Part shown: in pieces, positions 1 to 6,507 of the stretch | How the letters are laid out: each line of letters begins with the position of its first letter | How positions within the stretch are numbered: the stretch's first letter is position 1 | Assembly: GCA_014523485.1 (NCBI GenBank) | Contig: JAATVK010000011.1 | Span: forward strand, 1 to 10,517 | Direction of reading: 5' to 3' | DNA: 10,517 nt | Source of the DNA: Nitrososphaerales archaeon TH5894 | Lineage (GTDB): Archaea; Thermoproteota; Nitrososphaeria; Nitrososphaerales; Nitrososphaeraceae | The notes under the pieces: generated by a model | The model's database searches: none | What the model was told of the DNA's origin: nothing | Seen by the model: the letters and a program-made list of their open reading frames with translations, nothing else | Translations under genes and position numbers: made by a program

Positions 1-1116
1 AAAGGAATACATAATATGGTAATCATTTCTGGAGGAGGAAAAGAACTCGGTGGAGAAAGAGCAGAAATAGAACAAAAAGTGAAAGAATTATCTTCTCAAT
101 TAAAAGTTAGAATAATCGGTCCAAATTGTATAGGAATGTTTAATGGTGAAAATCGATTAGATTGTGCTTTTCAAGGACACGATAGAATGATTAGACCAAA
201 AAAGGGAGATGTTGCTTTCTTATCTCAAAGTGGAACTATTGGAATTGCTTTTATGGAAACTTCAGACTCTTTTGGAATGAGCAAAATGATTTCTTATGGT
301 AATCGCTCAGATGTAGATGAGGCAGATATGATTTGGTATTTATCAGAAGATCCAAAAACAAATGTAATTGGTCTCTATGTTGAAGGTCTTGGTGATGGTA
401 GAAAGTTTATGAATACTGCCAAGAGAGTTATAAAAGAAAAAAAGAAACCTATAGTAGTTTTTAAAAATGGGCGAACACAAAGAGGAGCTAAACAAGCAGC
501 ATCTCATACAGGATCTTTGGGAGGATCATATTCTGTAGTGAAAGGAGCATTTGATCAAGCTGGTATTATATCTGTTGATAGCTATGAGGAATTAACGGGA
601 TCATTAAAAGCTTTAACTTGGCAACCTACCCCACACGGTAATAATGTTGCTTTACTTACCAATGGGGCAGGACCAATAATTGCTGCAATAGATCATTTTG
701 AAAGACTAGAATTAAAAATTGCTGAGTTAACAGATGAAACTAAACAAAAGTTTATTCAACATTATCCACCAACATATGTTATAGGCAATCCTCTTGATGT
801 AACGGGTTCTGCAAATGCTGATGATTACAAATTCGCCATTCAAACATATATGGATGATCCTACTATTGATATCATAATGCCCTGGTTTGTTTTTCAAGAT
901 GATCCGCTTGAAGAAAGTATTGTAAATATATTAGCAGATTTTCAAAAACAAAAGAAAAAACCAATTTTGGTAGGCGCATTAGGTGGACCATTTACCATTG
1001 ATATCTCAAAAAGATTAGAAGAAAATAATGTACCAGTGTATCATTCAGTAATATCATGGGTCACAGCAGCTGGTGTACTTGCAAAATGGGCAAAGCTTCA
1101 AAATATCAAGTCCTAG
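1..1116 (+). CDS. ADP-forming acyl-CoA synthetase, alpha-type domains (5' partial)
   Basis: The open frame runs in from the window edge with no stop before the first ATG at base 16, so the N-terminus is missing. The visible part holds the end of the CoA-binding Rossmann domain (GPNCIG about residue 35, counting from that ATG), the succinyl-CoA-ligase-like domain (SQSG near 70) and the phosphohistidine site SHTGSLGG with His at bases 505-507. A C-terminal ligase-CoA domain follows (LTNGAGP, then NPLDVTGSA). This family converts acid + CoA + ATP to acyl-CoA + ADP + Pi via a phosphohistidine. No ATP-grasp domain follows at the C-terminus; it is either fused upstream, outside the window, or encoded separately. 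In ammonia-oxidising archaea such enzymes activate 3-hydroxypropionate or 4-hydroxybutyrate in carbon fixation. That role is inference; acetate or another acid is possible. The family call is secure, the substrate is not. Confidence 0.9.
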   Translation, partial: KGIHNMVIISGGGKELGGERAEIEQKVKELSSQLKVRIIGPNCIGMFNGENRLDCAFQGHDRMIRPKKGDVAFLSQSGTIGIAFMETSDSFGMSKMISYGNRSDVDEADMIWYLSEDPKTNVIGLYVEGLGDGRKFMNTAKRVIKEKKKPIVVFKNGRTQRGAKQAASHTGSLGGSYSVVKGAFDQAGIISVDSYEELTGSLKALTWQPTPHGNNVALLTNGAGPIIAAIDHFERLELKIAELTDETKQKFIQHYPPTYVIGNPLDVTGSANADDYKFAIQTYMDDPTIDIIMPWFVFQDDPLEESIVNILADFQKQKKKPILVGALGGPFTIDISKRLEENNVPVYHSVISWVTAAGVLAKWAKLQNIKS

Positions 1117-1117
1117 T

Positions 1118-1131
1118 GTCTTTATAAAGAC
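1118..1131. repeat. Perfect 14-bp palindrome between two genes
   Basis: GTCTTTATAAAGAC is its own reverse complement and begins one base after the acyl-CoA synthetase stop codon. Its core TTTATAAA is also a good archaeal TATA-box match. It could be a regulator site, a second promoter for the Fe-S carrier gene with a short leader, or a weak 3'-end hairpin of the upstream mRNA. Nothing in the sequence decides between these. Confidence 0.5.
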
Positions 1132-1139
1132 GGGGAAAA

Positions 1140-1148
1140 CTTATATTC
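1140..1148 (+). promoter_or_regulatory. Candidate TATA box for the Fe-S carrier gene
   Basis: TTATAT at 1141-1146 is centred about 27 bases upstream of the ATG at 1170, the spacing expected for a leaderless archaeal transcript. The purine-rich GGGGAAAA just upstream could serve as the TFB-recognition element. Confidence 0.45.
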
Positions 1149-1169
1149 TTTTTAAAACCTAATTACAAT

Positions 1170-1520
1170 ATGGAAAGTACACAACAATCGCAAATAGTAA
1201 CTGTTACTCCAAAAGCCGCAGAAAAAGTTAGTGAATTTATGAAACAAGAAGGAAAAGATAGTTTATTCTTGCGGGTATATGTCACTGGTGGAGGCTGTTC
1301 TGGCTTATCTTATGGTATGGGTTTCGAAGAAAATTCTGAAGAAGATGATCTTGTTATAGAGCAAAATGGGGTCAAAATTTTGGTAGATAATTATAGTCAA
1401 AGATATTTAAAAGGTGCTAATATTGATTATATTGATAGCCTTATGGGATCTGGATTCAAAATTAATAATCCAAATGTAACCAAAAGCTGTTCATGTGGTC
1501 ATTCATTTTCTACTGAGTAA
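1170..1520 (+). CDS. A-type iron-sulfur cluster carrier (IscA/HesB/ErpA family)
   Basis: This 116-residue protein matches the whole length of the A-type carrier family. It has the three conserved cysteines: C43 in GGGCSG, and C107 and C109 in the C-terminal SCSCGHSF. The family binds a [2Fe-2S] or [4Fe-4S] cluster, or iron, on these cysteines, usually as a dimer, and passes it to apo-enzymes in the cytoplasm. The ATG start leaves a short polar N-terminal tail before the first conserved strand (IVTVTPKAAEKV), which fits the family. It lies 53 bp after the acyl-CoA synthetase gene on the same strand but appears to have its own promoter. Which client proteins it serves cannot be read here; the window itself encodes likely Fe-S enzymes (Dph2, possibly the TtuA-like protein). 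The family call is strong, while the choice between IscA, ErpA and SufA subtype is not resolved. Confidence 0.93.
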   Translation: MESTQQSQIVTVTPKAAEKVSEFMKQEGKDSLFLRVYVTGGGCSGLSYGMGFEENSEEDDLVIEQNGVKILVDNYSQRYLKGANIDYIDSLMGSGFKINNPNVTKSCSCGHSFSTE

Positions 1521-1548
1521 ATCACTTTTTCAATTATTTTATAATTTA
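1521..1548 (+). terminator. T-rich 3' end region of the Fe-S carrier gene
   Basis: Several T-tracts (CTTTTTC, ATTTTATAATTT) directly follow the stop codon. Archaeal termination commonly uses such runs without a hairpin, and none is seen here. Confidence 0.35.
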
Positions 1549-1575
1549 TTGATGCTAAAATTTTGAGTCTAGTAG

Positions 1576-1595
1576 AATTAAAAATAAAAATGTTA
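1576..1595 (-). terminator. T-rich 3' end region of glutamate dehydrogenase gene
   Basis: Read on the minus strand, two T5 runs (ATTTTTATTTTTAAT) lie within 20 bases after the gdhA stop codon. This fits an archaeal oligo-T terminator in a 75-bp convergent gap. Confidence 0.4.
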
Positions 1596-2864
1596 TTATG
1601 GCCATAACCCTCTGATATTAATAGCTTCAACAACTCTCTCTACTGCTAGTAAGGTCGCAGCCTTTCGCATATGTACCTTGTATTTTTCATGAGCATCATA
1701 AACATCAAAGAATGATTTCGTGATGTTTCTATCTAATCTATTATTAACTTCTTCTTCGGTCCAGTATTCTCTTCTTAAATTCTGTAACCATTCAAAATAA
1801 GAAACAGTTACACCTCCTCCATTTGCAAGCACATCAGGAATCACCAAGATATTATTTTTATACAATATATCATCTGCTTCAGGAGTTGTAGGCCCGTTAG
1901 CTGCTTCTGCTATGATTTGTGTTTTTATTTTATCTGCATTATTTTTAGTAATCTGATTTTCCAACGCTGCTGGAATGAGAATAGTACATTCTGTTTCCAA
2001 AAGTTCATCATTAGAAATTGATTTCGCATTCCCAAAACCTACTACGCTCCCTGTTTCACTTTTAAATTTCATTAATGCATCAGCAGAGATCCCATTTGTA
2101 TTAATTATAGCACCTTCAGAATCTGAGGCTGCTATCATCTTAGCACCTTGCTCTTCTACTAGTTTGGAGGAAAACTGTCCTGCATTCCCAAAACCTTGAA
2201 CTACAAATGTAGCTTGTTTCATATCAATACCTCTTTTTTTAGCAGCTTCTCTGACGGTAAATGCCAAACCTCTACCTGTGGCCTCAGTTCTACCTAATGA
2301 ACCACCAATTGCTATTGCTTTTCCAGTTATTACCTCTGGTTGAACATAATTTCCTTTCAATGCAGAATAAGTATCCATAATCCATGCCATCTCTTTACCT
2401 CCTGTATATACATCTGGTGCAGGAATATCCCTATATGGACCTATAATATCAGCTATAAGGTATGCAAACCTTCTAGTCATTCTTTCTAATTCATTTTCTG
2501 ACATTTGTTTTGGATTGCAAATTATTCCACCTTTTCCACCGCCATAAGGAATATTCGCTATTGCACATTTCCATGTCATCCACATTGATAAAGCCTTAAC
2601 TTCGTCCAATGTAACATCAGGATGATATCTTATTCCTCCTTTGTGAGGCCCTCTGGCATCATTATGTTGGGATCTAAACCCAGTAAACACCTTAATCGAA
2701 CCATCGTCCATTCTTGTTGGAATAGAAACAGTTAGAATTCTTTTGGGATTGGATAATATCTCCAGCATTCCTTTATCTAGGTTTAGAATTTTTGATGCTT
2801 CTTCTAGTTGTTTTAGTGCTACTTCAAATGGATTTATTTTTTCATTTAAATTAGATGAAGACAT
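1596..2864 (-). CDS. gdhA: Glutamate dehydrogenase
   Basis: At 422 residues this is the usual size of the hexameric archaeal and bacterial enzyme, which interconverts glutamate and 2-oxoglutarate + ammonia with NAD(P)(H). The N-terminal substrate domain has the signature GPHKGGIRYHP (about 72-82), the substrate lysine K99, the catalytic lysine K111 in PYGGGKGG and the catalytic aspartate D151 in PAPDVYTGG. The nucleotide-binding Rossmann domain has GFGNAG at 224-229 and ASDSEG at the end of the second strand. Coenzyme preference cannot be settled by eye. The ATG start gives the normal N-terminal helix and lies 27 bases downstream of a TATA box, suggesting a leaderless mRNA. In an ammonia oxidiser it would link ammonium to amino-acid metabolism. 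The tatA gene is 47 bp upstream on the same strand but is functionally unrelated. Confidence 0.96.
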   Translation of the reverse strand: MSSSNLNEKINPFEVALKQLEEASKILNLDKGMLEILSNPKRILTVSIPTRMDDGSIKVFTGFRSQHNDARGPHKGGIRYHPDVTLDEVKALSMWMTWKCAIANIPYGGGKGGIICNPKQMSENELERMTRRFAYLIADIIGPYRDIPAPDVYTGGKEMAWIMDTYSALKGNYVQPEVITGKAIAIGGSLGRTEATGRGLAFTVREAAKKRGIDMKQATFVVQGFGNAGQFSSKLVEEQGAKMIAASDSEGAIINTNGISADALMKFKSETGSVVGFGNAKSISNDELLETECTILIPAALENQITKNNADKIKTQIIAEAANGPTTPEADDILYKNNILVIPDVLANGGGVTVSYFEWLQNLRREYWTEEEVNNRLDRNITKSFFDVYDAHEKYKVHMRKAATLLAVERVVEAINIRGLWP

Positions 2865-2887
2865 ATATTTTATTCATAATGTGTTGT

Positions 2888-2895
2888 TTATATTA
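2888..2895 (-). promoter_or_regulatory. Candidate TATA box for gdhA
   Basis: On the minus strand TAATATAA is centred 27-28 bases upstream of the gdhA ATG, in the 47-bp gap after tatA. It suggests that gdhA has its own leaderless transcript. Confidence 0.5.
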
Positions 2896-2911
2896 GATAA
2901 TAAATATATCT

Positions 2912-3268
2912 CTACAAATTATCATTTTTCATCTTTTGCAAAATAATTAAACGCAGTTGGTCATCATTCATATCCAGATATTCTATATTGAGTGACATTG
3001 CAATTCTTTCTAGTTTTTCCCTTTCTGTTGATACAGGTCCATCTATTATCTTTCCCAAATACAAATTTTTTTCGTTAGGCTGATGATCAAATGAGTTATT
3101 ATTGAATTTAACTTTATTTATTTCTCCAAGAAGGGTTTGTTTTGTATTATTATACTCACCAATTGCTTTGCCTATATGTCGTGCTATATCTGGTAATTTT
3201 CTTGAACCAAAAAGTAAAAAGATAGTTATTAAACCAATTATTACCCATTCTGATCCACCAATTCCCAT
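2912..3268 (-). CDS. tatA: Sec-independent translocase component TatA/TatE
   Basis: This 118-residue protein has an N-terminal membrane helix (about residues 7-20), the hinge motif FGSRKLP at 20-26 and an amphipathic helix (about 23-45), the TatA/E plan. TatA oligomers form the passage through the cytoplasmic membrane for folded proteins with twin-arginine signals, together with TatC; no tatC is in this window. The tail is longer than in minimal TatA. After a polar linker (about 55-80) comes a second small helical unit (EKLERIAMSLNIEY to about 115). It resembles the 'LGI..GKS.EEL' tail of other archaeal TatA proteins, judged from memory. The ATG start places the membrane helix at the usual distance from the N-terminus. 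It is divergent from dnaG across a 198-bp gap. TatB is a less likely alternative. Confidence 0.9.
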   Translation of the reverse strand: MGIGGSEWVIIGLITIFLLFGSRKLPDIARHIGKAIGEYNNTKQTLLGEINKVKFNNNSFDHQPNEKNLYLGKIIDGPVSTEREKLERIAMSLNIEYLDMNDDQLRLIILQKMKNDNL

Positions 3269-3291
3269 ATAATGTATAAGAACTAATGATA

Positions 3292-3300
3292 ATTTATTTA
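3292..3300 (-). promoter_or_regulatory. Candidate TATA box for tatA
   Basis: On the minus strand TAAATAAAT is centred about 28 bases upstream of the tatA ATG, fitting a leaderless transcript. The surrounding sequence is very AT-rich, so the match is not strongly distinctive. Confidence 0.35.
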
Positions 3301-3395
3301 TTAATTATGCATTTATCAATTATATAGGCTTATCAAGAATGTTAAAATTACTTTTAAAAAAAGAATTACAAATTTTATAATTGTCACATTTAGGT

Positions 3396-3431
3396 ATTGG
3401 TATTGGTCAAAGCACTTATATTCGTGCCAAT
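3396..3431 (+). promoter_or_regulatory. dnaG-rbkR promoter with flanking dyad (possible operator)
   Basis: The TATA-like TTATATT (3416-3422) is bracketed by GCAC (3412-3415) and GTGC (3424-3427). The outer arms ATTGG (3402-3406, with an extra copy at 3396-3400) and CAAT (3428-3431) extend the dyad, with a 5-base interruption on the left. Transcription would start near 3446, leaving a leader of about 20 bases before the dnaG ATG. Dyads over a TATA box are typical of archaeal repressor sites; the regulator is unknown. Confidence 0.45.
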
Positions 3432-3466
3432 CACCCATAATTTTACTTTACAATAAACATGAGGTT

Positions 3467-4738
3467 ATGGAATTGCCTAATACTGGTATAGTAAAATATC
3501 ACGTTAAATTAAGTTTCGACGTAGATGGACTCGTAGAAAAAGCTGATATAATTGGTGCTATTTTTGGCCAAACTGAGGGACTCTTAGGACCGGAAATGAA
3601 TTTGAATGAATTACAAAAGGTCTCCAAAGTCGGTCGAATCGAAGTCAATGTGGATACAAAATCGAATATAGCAAAGGGTGATGCTCTTATTCCTATGAGC
3701 ACTGATATCTCTACTGCTGCTCTTATAGCTGCTGCAATAGAAAGTATAGATAAAGTTGGACCATTTCAAGCAAGGTTTGAATTGTCTGGTATTGACGATA
3801 TTCGTGCCATAAAGAAAAAAGTTATAGTAGATAGAGCGAAAAAAATTGTCCAAGAATGGGCTACTAAAACCATTAGCGAAGGTGAAGAAATGCTCAAAGA
3901 TGTATATGATGCAAGTAAACCTGGAAAACTTACTACATTTGGAAAAGGCCAACTTGCATGTGGCACAGGTGTATTAAATGCTGATTGGATTATTTTAGTC
4001 GAAGGTAGAGCTGATGTTATTAATCTCTTGAGAGCAGGATTCGATAATTCTATAGCTATAGAAGGTGCTAAGATTGATGAAAGTATTATCCATCTAACTG
4101 AAGGAAAAAAAGTTATAGCTTTCTTAGATGGTGATAGAGCGGGTGATTTAATTTTAAAAGAACTCCACGGCTTAGTTAAAATCGATAAAGTATTGAGAGC
4201 CCCTCCTGGAAGGGAAGTTGAGGAATGTACACCTTTAGAAATAACCGAAATATTGAATAATGCAGTGGACTACATCAAAGAAGAATCACTCTCGTCTATA
4301 AAAAAACAACAAACTGTATTACAAAATCATAAAAAATATAACAAAAACGATAGAGAAAAAATTTCTTATCCGCAGACACAACCACAGTTTAATCAATTGG
4401 AAACATATCCAATTACCAAAGAAGAAAATGGATTACAAACTAATAATGAATCCAAATCAGTTTTAAGAAACATATATTCCCAAATCAATGAAACCTTAGA
4501 AGCAATTCTTCTGGATGGGTCAATGAATACTGTTATGAAAGTTCCCGTTTCTGAGATAGTTAAAAAACTTTCAGATTCATCAGGCGGTAAAATATTGGTT
4601 TTAGATGGAATAGTAACTCAAAGATTGATTGATGCTTCTGATAAGGCTGGCATTGAACAAATCATAGGCCATAGATTAGCTGATATCAAACGTACTCCAT
4701 CTATTAAAGTAGGTACATTCAGTGAATTGGGAATATAA
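3467..4738 (+). CDS. dnaG: DnaG-type primase / exosome-associated DnaG
   Basis: This 423-residue protein matches archaeal DnaG. The N-terminal segment VKYHVKLSFDVDGLVEK followed by GAIFGQTEGLLG (about 30-41) is an archaeal DnaG signature. A central Toprim domain (about 173-250) has the metal-site residues E179 in VEGRAD and D221/D223 in FLDGDRAG. A Q/N-rich linker (about 270-340) leads to a conserved C-terminal domain (LEAILLDGS... to GTFSELGI). Archaeal DnaG has been shown to synthesise short primers in some species and to be a structural, poly(A)-favouring subunit of the RNA exosome; which role dominates here cannot be told. The ATG start keeps the full signature, although the upstream GAGG lies only two bases from it and is too close for a normal Shine-Dalgarno. 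The riboflavin kinase gene follows after 11 bp, suggesting co-transcription. Confidence 0.95.
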   Translation: MELPNTGIVKYHVKLSFDVDGLVEKADIIGAIFGQTEGLLGPEMNLNELQKVSKVGRIEVNVDTKSNIAKGDALIPMSTDISTAALIAAAIESIDKVGPFQARFELSGIDDIRAIKKKVIVDRAKKIVQEWATKTISEGEEMLKDVYDASKPGKLTTFGKGQLACGTGVLNADWIILVEGRADVINLLRAGFDNSIAIEGAKIDESIIHLTEGKKVIAFLDGDRAGDLILKELHGLVKIDKVLRAPPGREVEECTPLEITEILNNAVDYIKEESLSSIKKQQTVLQNHKKYNKNDREKISYPQTQPQFNQLETYPITKEENGLQTNNESKSVLRNIYSQINETLEAILLDGSMNTVMKVPVSEIVKKLSDSSGGKILVLDGIVTQRLIDASDKAGIEQIIGHRLADIKRTPSIKVGTFSELGI

Positions 4739-4749
4739 TAATTAATTTT

Positions 4750-5445
4750 ATGAGTAATATTACCTTTCAACATGTAGTTATTCTCTCAGAATTGTTGTTG
4801 TGTGGAGCAAAGAATAACTTTGTTGAGCTAACAACTAACGAGATAGCAAAAAAAATAAAACGCTCACAACAATTAGCTTCTAAAGAATTACTCGATCTTG
4901 AATTTTTTGGATGTATAAAAAGAAACAAAAAAAGTAAAAAATATACTATAAAGGTTACAGAAAAAGGATATCAACAAGTATATGATCTTTTTTTATTTCT
5001 AAAGACTGCTGTAGAGTCTTTTAAACACGTTATTGATTTTGAGGGTCATATTATAACTGGAATGGGAGAAGGAGCATATTACATGTCATTAAATGGATAT
5101 AAAAAGCAATTTAAAGAAAAATTAGGTTATGAACCTTATCCAGGAACGCTAAATATAAAATTAAATTCTATGTCCTTTATAGACGCAAAAAAGGAGATGT
5201 TAAAATATCCGTCGATATATATTGATGGCTTTAGTGATCAATCTAGAACTTTTGGATGGGTAAAATGTTATCCTGCTTATATTAACGATAGTATAAATAT
5301 AAACGCCTCAATTTTGATATTGGAAAGAACTCATTATGATGATTCTATAATTGAGATAATAGCTCCATTTTCCATTAAAGAACAATTTTCATTGAAAAAC
5401 GGCGATTATATCAAGTTGAAAGTTAATACCAATAATCCTATATAA
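4750..5445 (+). CDS. ribK: CTP-dependent riboflavin kinase with N-terminal winged helix (RbkR type)
   Basis: Residues about 5-75 form a winged helix-turn-helix (TNEIAKKIKRSQQLASKEL recognition region, wing ending VTEKGY). Residues about 95-230 are the archaeal CTP-dependent riboflavin kinase domain, with GMGEGAYY (104-111), YPGTLNIKL (130-138), the SRTFGWVKCYPA segment and the C-terminal ERTHYDDSIIEIIAP. The kinase makes FMN from riboflavin using CTP. This two-domain architecture is that of RbkR, an archaeal kinase/repressor of riboflavin genes; in studied members DNA binding is favoured by CTP and relieved by FMN. By inference this protein is both enzyme and regulator, and its own promoter, shared with dnaG, may be a target. 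It starts 11 bp after dnaG and ends 10 bp from the oppositely oriented FAD synthase gene. Enzyme identity is secure; the regulatory role rests on architecture. Confidence 0.93.
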   Translation: MSNITFQHVVILSELLLCGAKNNFVELTTNEIAKKIKRSQQLASKELLDLEFFGCIKRNKKSKKYTIKVTEKGYQQVYDLFLFLKTAVESFKHVIDFEGHIITGMGEGAYYMSLNGYKKQFKEKLGYEPYPGTLNIKLNSMSFIDAKKEMLKYPSIYIDGFSDQSRTFGWVKCYPAYINDSININASILILERTHYDDSIIEIIAPFSIKEQFSLKNGDYIKLKVNTNNPI

Positions 5446-5455
5446 TGAATTAACA

Positions 5456-6088
5456 TCATATATTGTAAAATGAATCTCCTAAATCTCGTTTTAATTCAGA
5501 GCTCTTCATATTTGGAATAGGAGTATTTAATCTTAAAATCCTAACGTTGATATTTCTTTTCTTGCAATTCTCTGCAATAAATTTCTCCGTATGTGATTGA
5601 TCATAACCTAATGCTATAATGTCAGGTTTTACATGCTCAACTGTATCAAATAATGTTCCTTCTTTTCCAATTAATGCCATATCTACAAAATTTAATGAAG
5701 AAACCATTTCTCTTCTTAAGTTTTCATTATGAAATATGACTCTATTTTTTTTTATTTTAGTAGCTGTAGTTTCCGTTGCAATTACTACTACTAAAATATC
5801 ACCATGTAATTTTGCTGCCTTGAGAGTAGATATGTGACCAGGATGTAGTATATCAAAAACACCTCCAACAAGGACTACTTTCATCGTCTCTCTTCCTAAT
5901 GAATTTAATTTGTATCGTTCATGGTTTATTTTTCCTATTAATCCTAAATCTACTAGTCCTCTAATTCTTGATTCAAAAAATGATGTATCTAATTGATATT
6001 TCTCCTGTAAATATCGTAAAAATGATTTTGATGGATCTAAATTACTTATATAAATGGCTTTCAAAATAAGTTTATCTAGTGATTTCAA
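5456..6088 (-). CDS. ribL: Archaeal FAD synthase with fused N-terminal winged helix
   Basis: The C-terminal part (about residues 69-205) is a nucleotidyltransferase of the glycerol-3-phosphate cytidylyltransferase fold. It has GGVFDILHPGH (HxGH motif at 82-85), RREMVSSLNFVD, PDIIALGYDQ and a terminal MKSSELKRD segment, and closely resembles archaeal RibL, which joins FMN and a nucleotide to make FAD. Residues 1-66 look like a winged helix: three helices, then a wing ending YKLNSLGRE. The best start is TTG at 6088 (next TTG at 6064); no ATG occurs until M69 (base 5884), which would give a 142-residue unfused enzyme of normal RibL size. The open, well-folded upstream reading favours the fusion. 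It lies tail-to-tail with riboflavin kinase, the preceding pathway step. A cytidylyltransferase for another substrate is possible but less likely given the neighbour. Confidence 0.85.
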   Translation of the reverse strand: MKSLDKLILKAIYISNLDPSKSFLRYLQEKYQLDTSFFESRIRGLVDLGLIGKINHERYKLNSLGRETMKVVLVGGVFDILHPGHISTLKAAKLHGDILVVVIATETTATKIKKNRVIFHNENLRREMVSSLNFVDMALIGKEGTLFDTVEHVKPDIIALGYDQSHTEKFIAENCKKRNINVRILRLNTPIPNMKSSELKRDLGDSFYNI

Positions 6089-6104
6089 TTCTATCCCGAG
6101 ATTT

Positions 6105-6118
6105 TTAAATATGATAAT
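6105..6118 (-). promoter_or_regulatory. Candidate promoter of ribL
   Basis: Minus-strand TTATCATATTTAAA lies 17-30 bases upstream of the TTG at 6088. TATCATA would fit a leaderless start at that TTG. ATATTTAA, closer in, would fit a start site near the second TTG with a short leader. The choice is unresolved. Confidence 0.35.
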
Positions 6119-6250
6119 TCATAAATAATATATATTCGTTTGATGACAAAAATATTTTTCCTATAATTTCATCATTTATGAATCTTCATTTGTCTTGTTA
6201 TTTATTATTGAACTATCAAAATGCTTTGTGTAATATCTTCTCATAATACT

Positions 6251-6257
6251 TTTATTA
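6251..6257 (+). promoter_or_regulatory. Candidate TATA box for the small zinc-ribbon gene
   Basis: TTTATTA is centred 28 bases upstream of the TTG at 6282. That supports the shorter start of the zinc-ribbon protein and a leaderless mRNA. A weaker GTAATATC near 6229-6236 would fit the alternative TTG at 6261. Confidence 0.35.
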
Positions 6258-6281
6258 GGTTTGCATTTATTTAAAATTGAC

Positions 6282-6497
6282 TTGGTAAAATTTTGTCCTG
6301 AATGTGGTGGAGATTTAAAAATGGATTCATCTACAAGAAATTTTATTTGTAAAAGTTGTGGCCTCTATGCTTCAAGAGACAAAATTGAGGAATTAAAAGA
6401 CAAATCACAAATTAGTTCTTCTGAATCTAGACAAAGAACTCATGACGATTACTTGGATTGGTGGCAATCCTCAAAAAAAGAAAAACAAAGAAATTAG
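6282..6497 (+). CDS. Small zinc-ribbon protein (RPB9/TFS N-terminal-like)
   Basis: Starting at TTG 6282 gives 71 residues beginning VKFCPECGGDL, just where N-terminal zinc ribbons of RNA polymerase subunit M / TFS-type proteins start. An in-frame TTG at 6261 would add seven residues (HLFKIDL) that do not resemble the family. The knuckles CPEC (C5, C8) and CKSC (C23, C26) should bind one zinc ion. The rest (about 35-71) is charged and probably helical or disordered, with DDYLDWWQSSKKEKQ near the end. The C-terminal zinc ribbon with the catalytic acidic pair of true TFS is absent, so transcript-cleavage activity is not expected. It may bind RNA polymerase, nucleic acid or another protein. It ends 10 bp from the convergent Lrp-type gene. 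The fold is fairly sure; the function is unknown. Confidence 0.75.
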   Translation: MVKFCPECGGDLKMDSSTRNFICKSCGLYASRDKIEELKDKSQISSSESRQRTHDDYLDWWQSSKKEKQRN

Positions 6498-6507
6498 TTT
6501 TTAAATA

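Noticed and set aside
1975..2199. 74-codon open frame on the plus strand inside gdhA
   Set aside because: It is antisense to the conserved Rossmann domain of glutamate dehydrogenase and has no recognisable content.
3461..3466. GAGG as a Shine-Dalgarno site for dnaG
   Set aside because: Only two bases separate it from the ATG, which is too close for normal function, and no downstream start keeps the conserved N-terminus.
3611..3952. 113-codon open frame antisense to dnaG, plus two smaller ones nearby
   Set aside because: They are shadows of the strongly supported dnaG frame and have Cys/Phe/Ser-rich compositions typical of antisense reading.
5440..5460. FMN riboswitch controlling the flavin genes
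   Set aside because: The gap between the two flavin genes is only 10 bp, no RFN-like conserved segments occur anywhere in the window, and these archaea use protein regulators for the pathway.
6138..6175. Possible C/D box small RNA or hairpin (TTGATGA, with TGATGA and TCATCA arms around AAAAATATTTTT)
   Set aside because: The C box lacks the leading purine, no convincing D box is at the right distance, and the stem is short and AT-only in its core.
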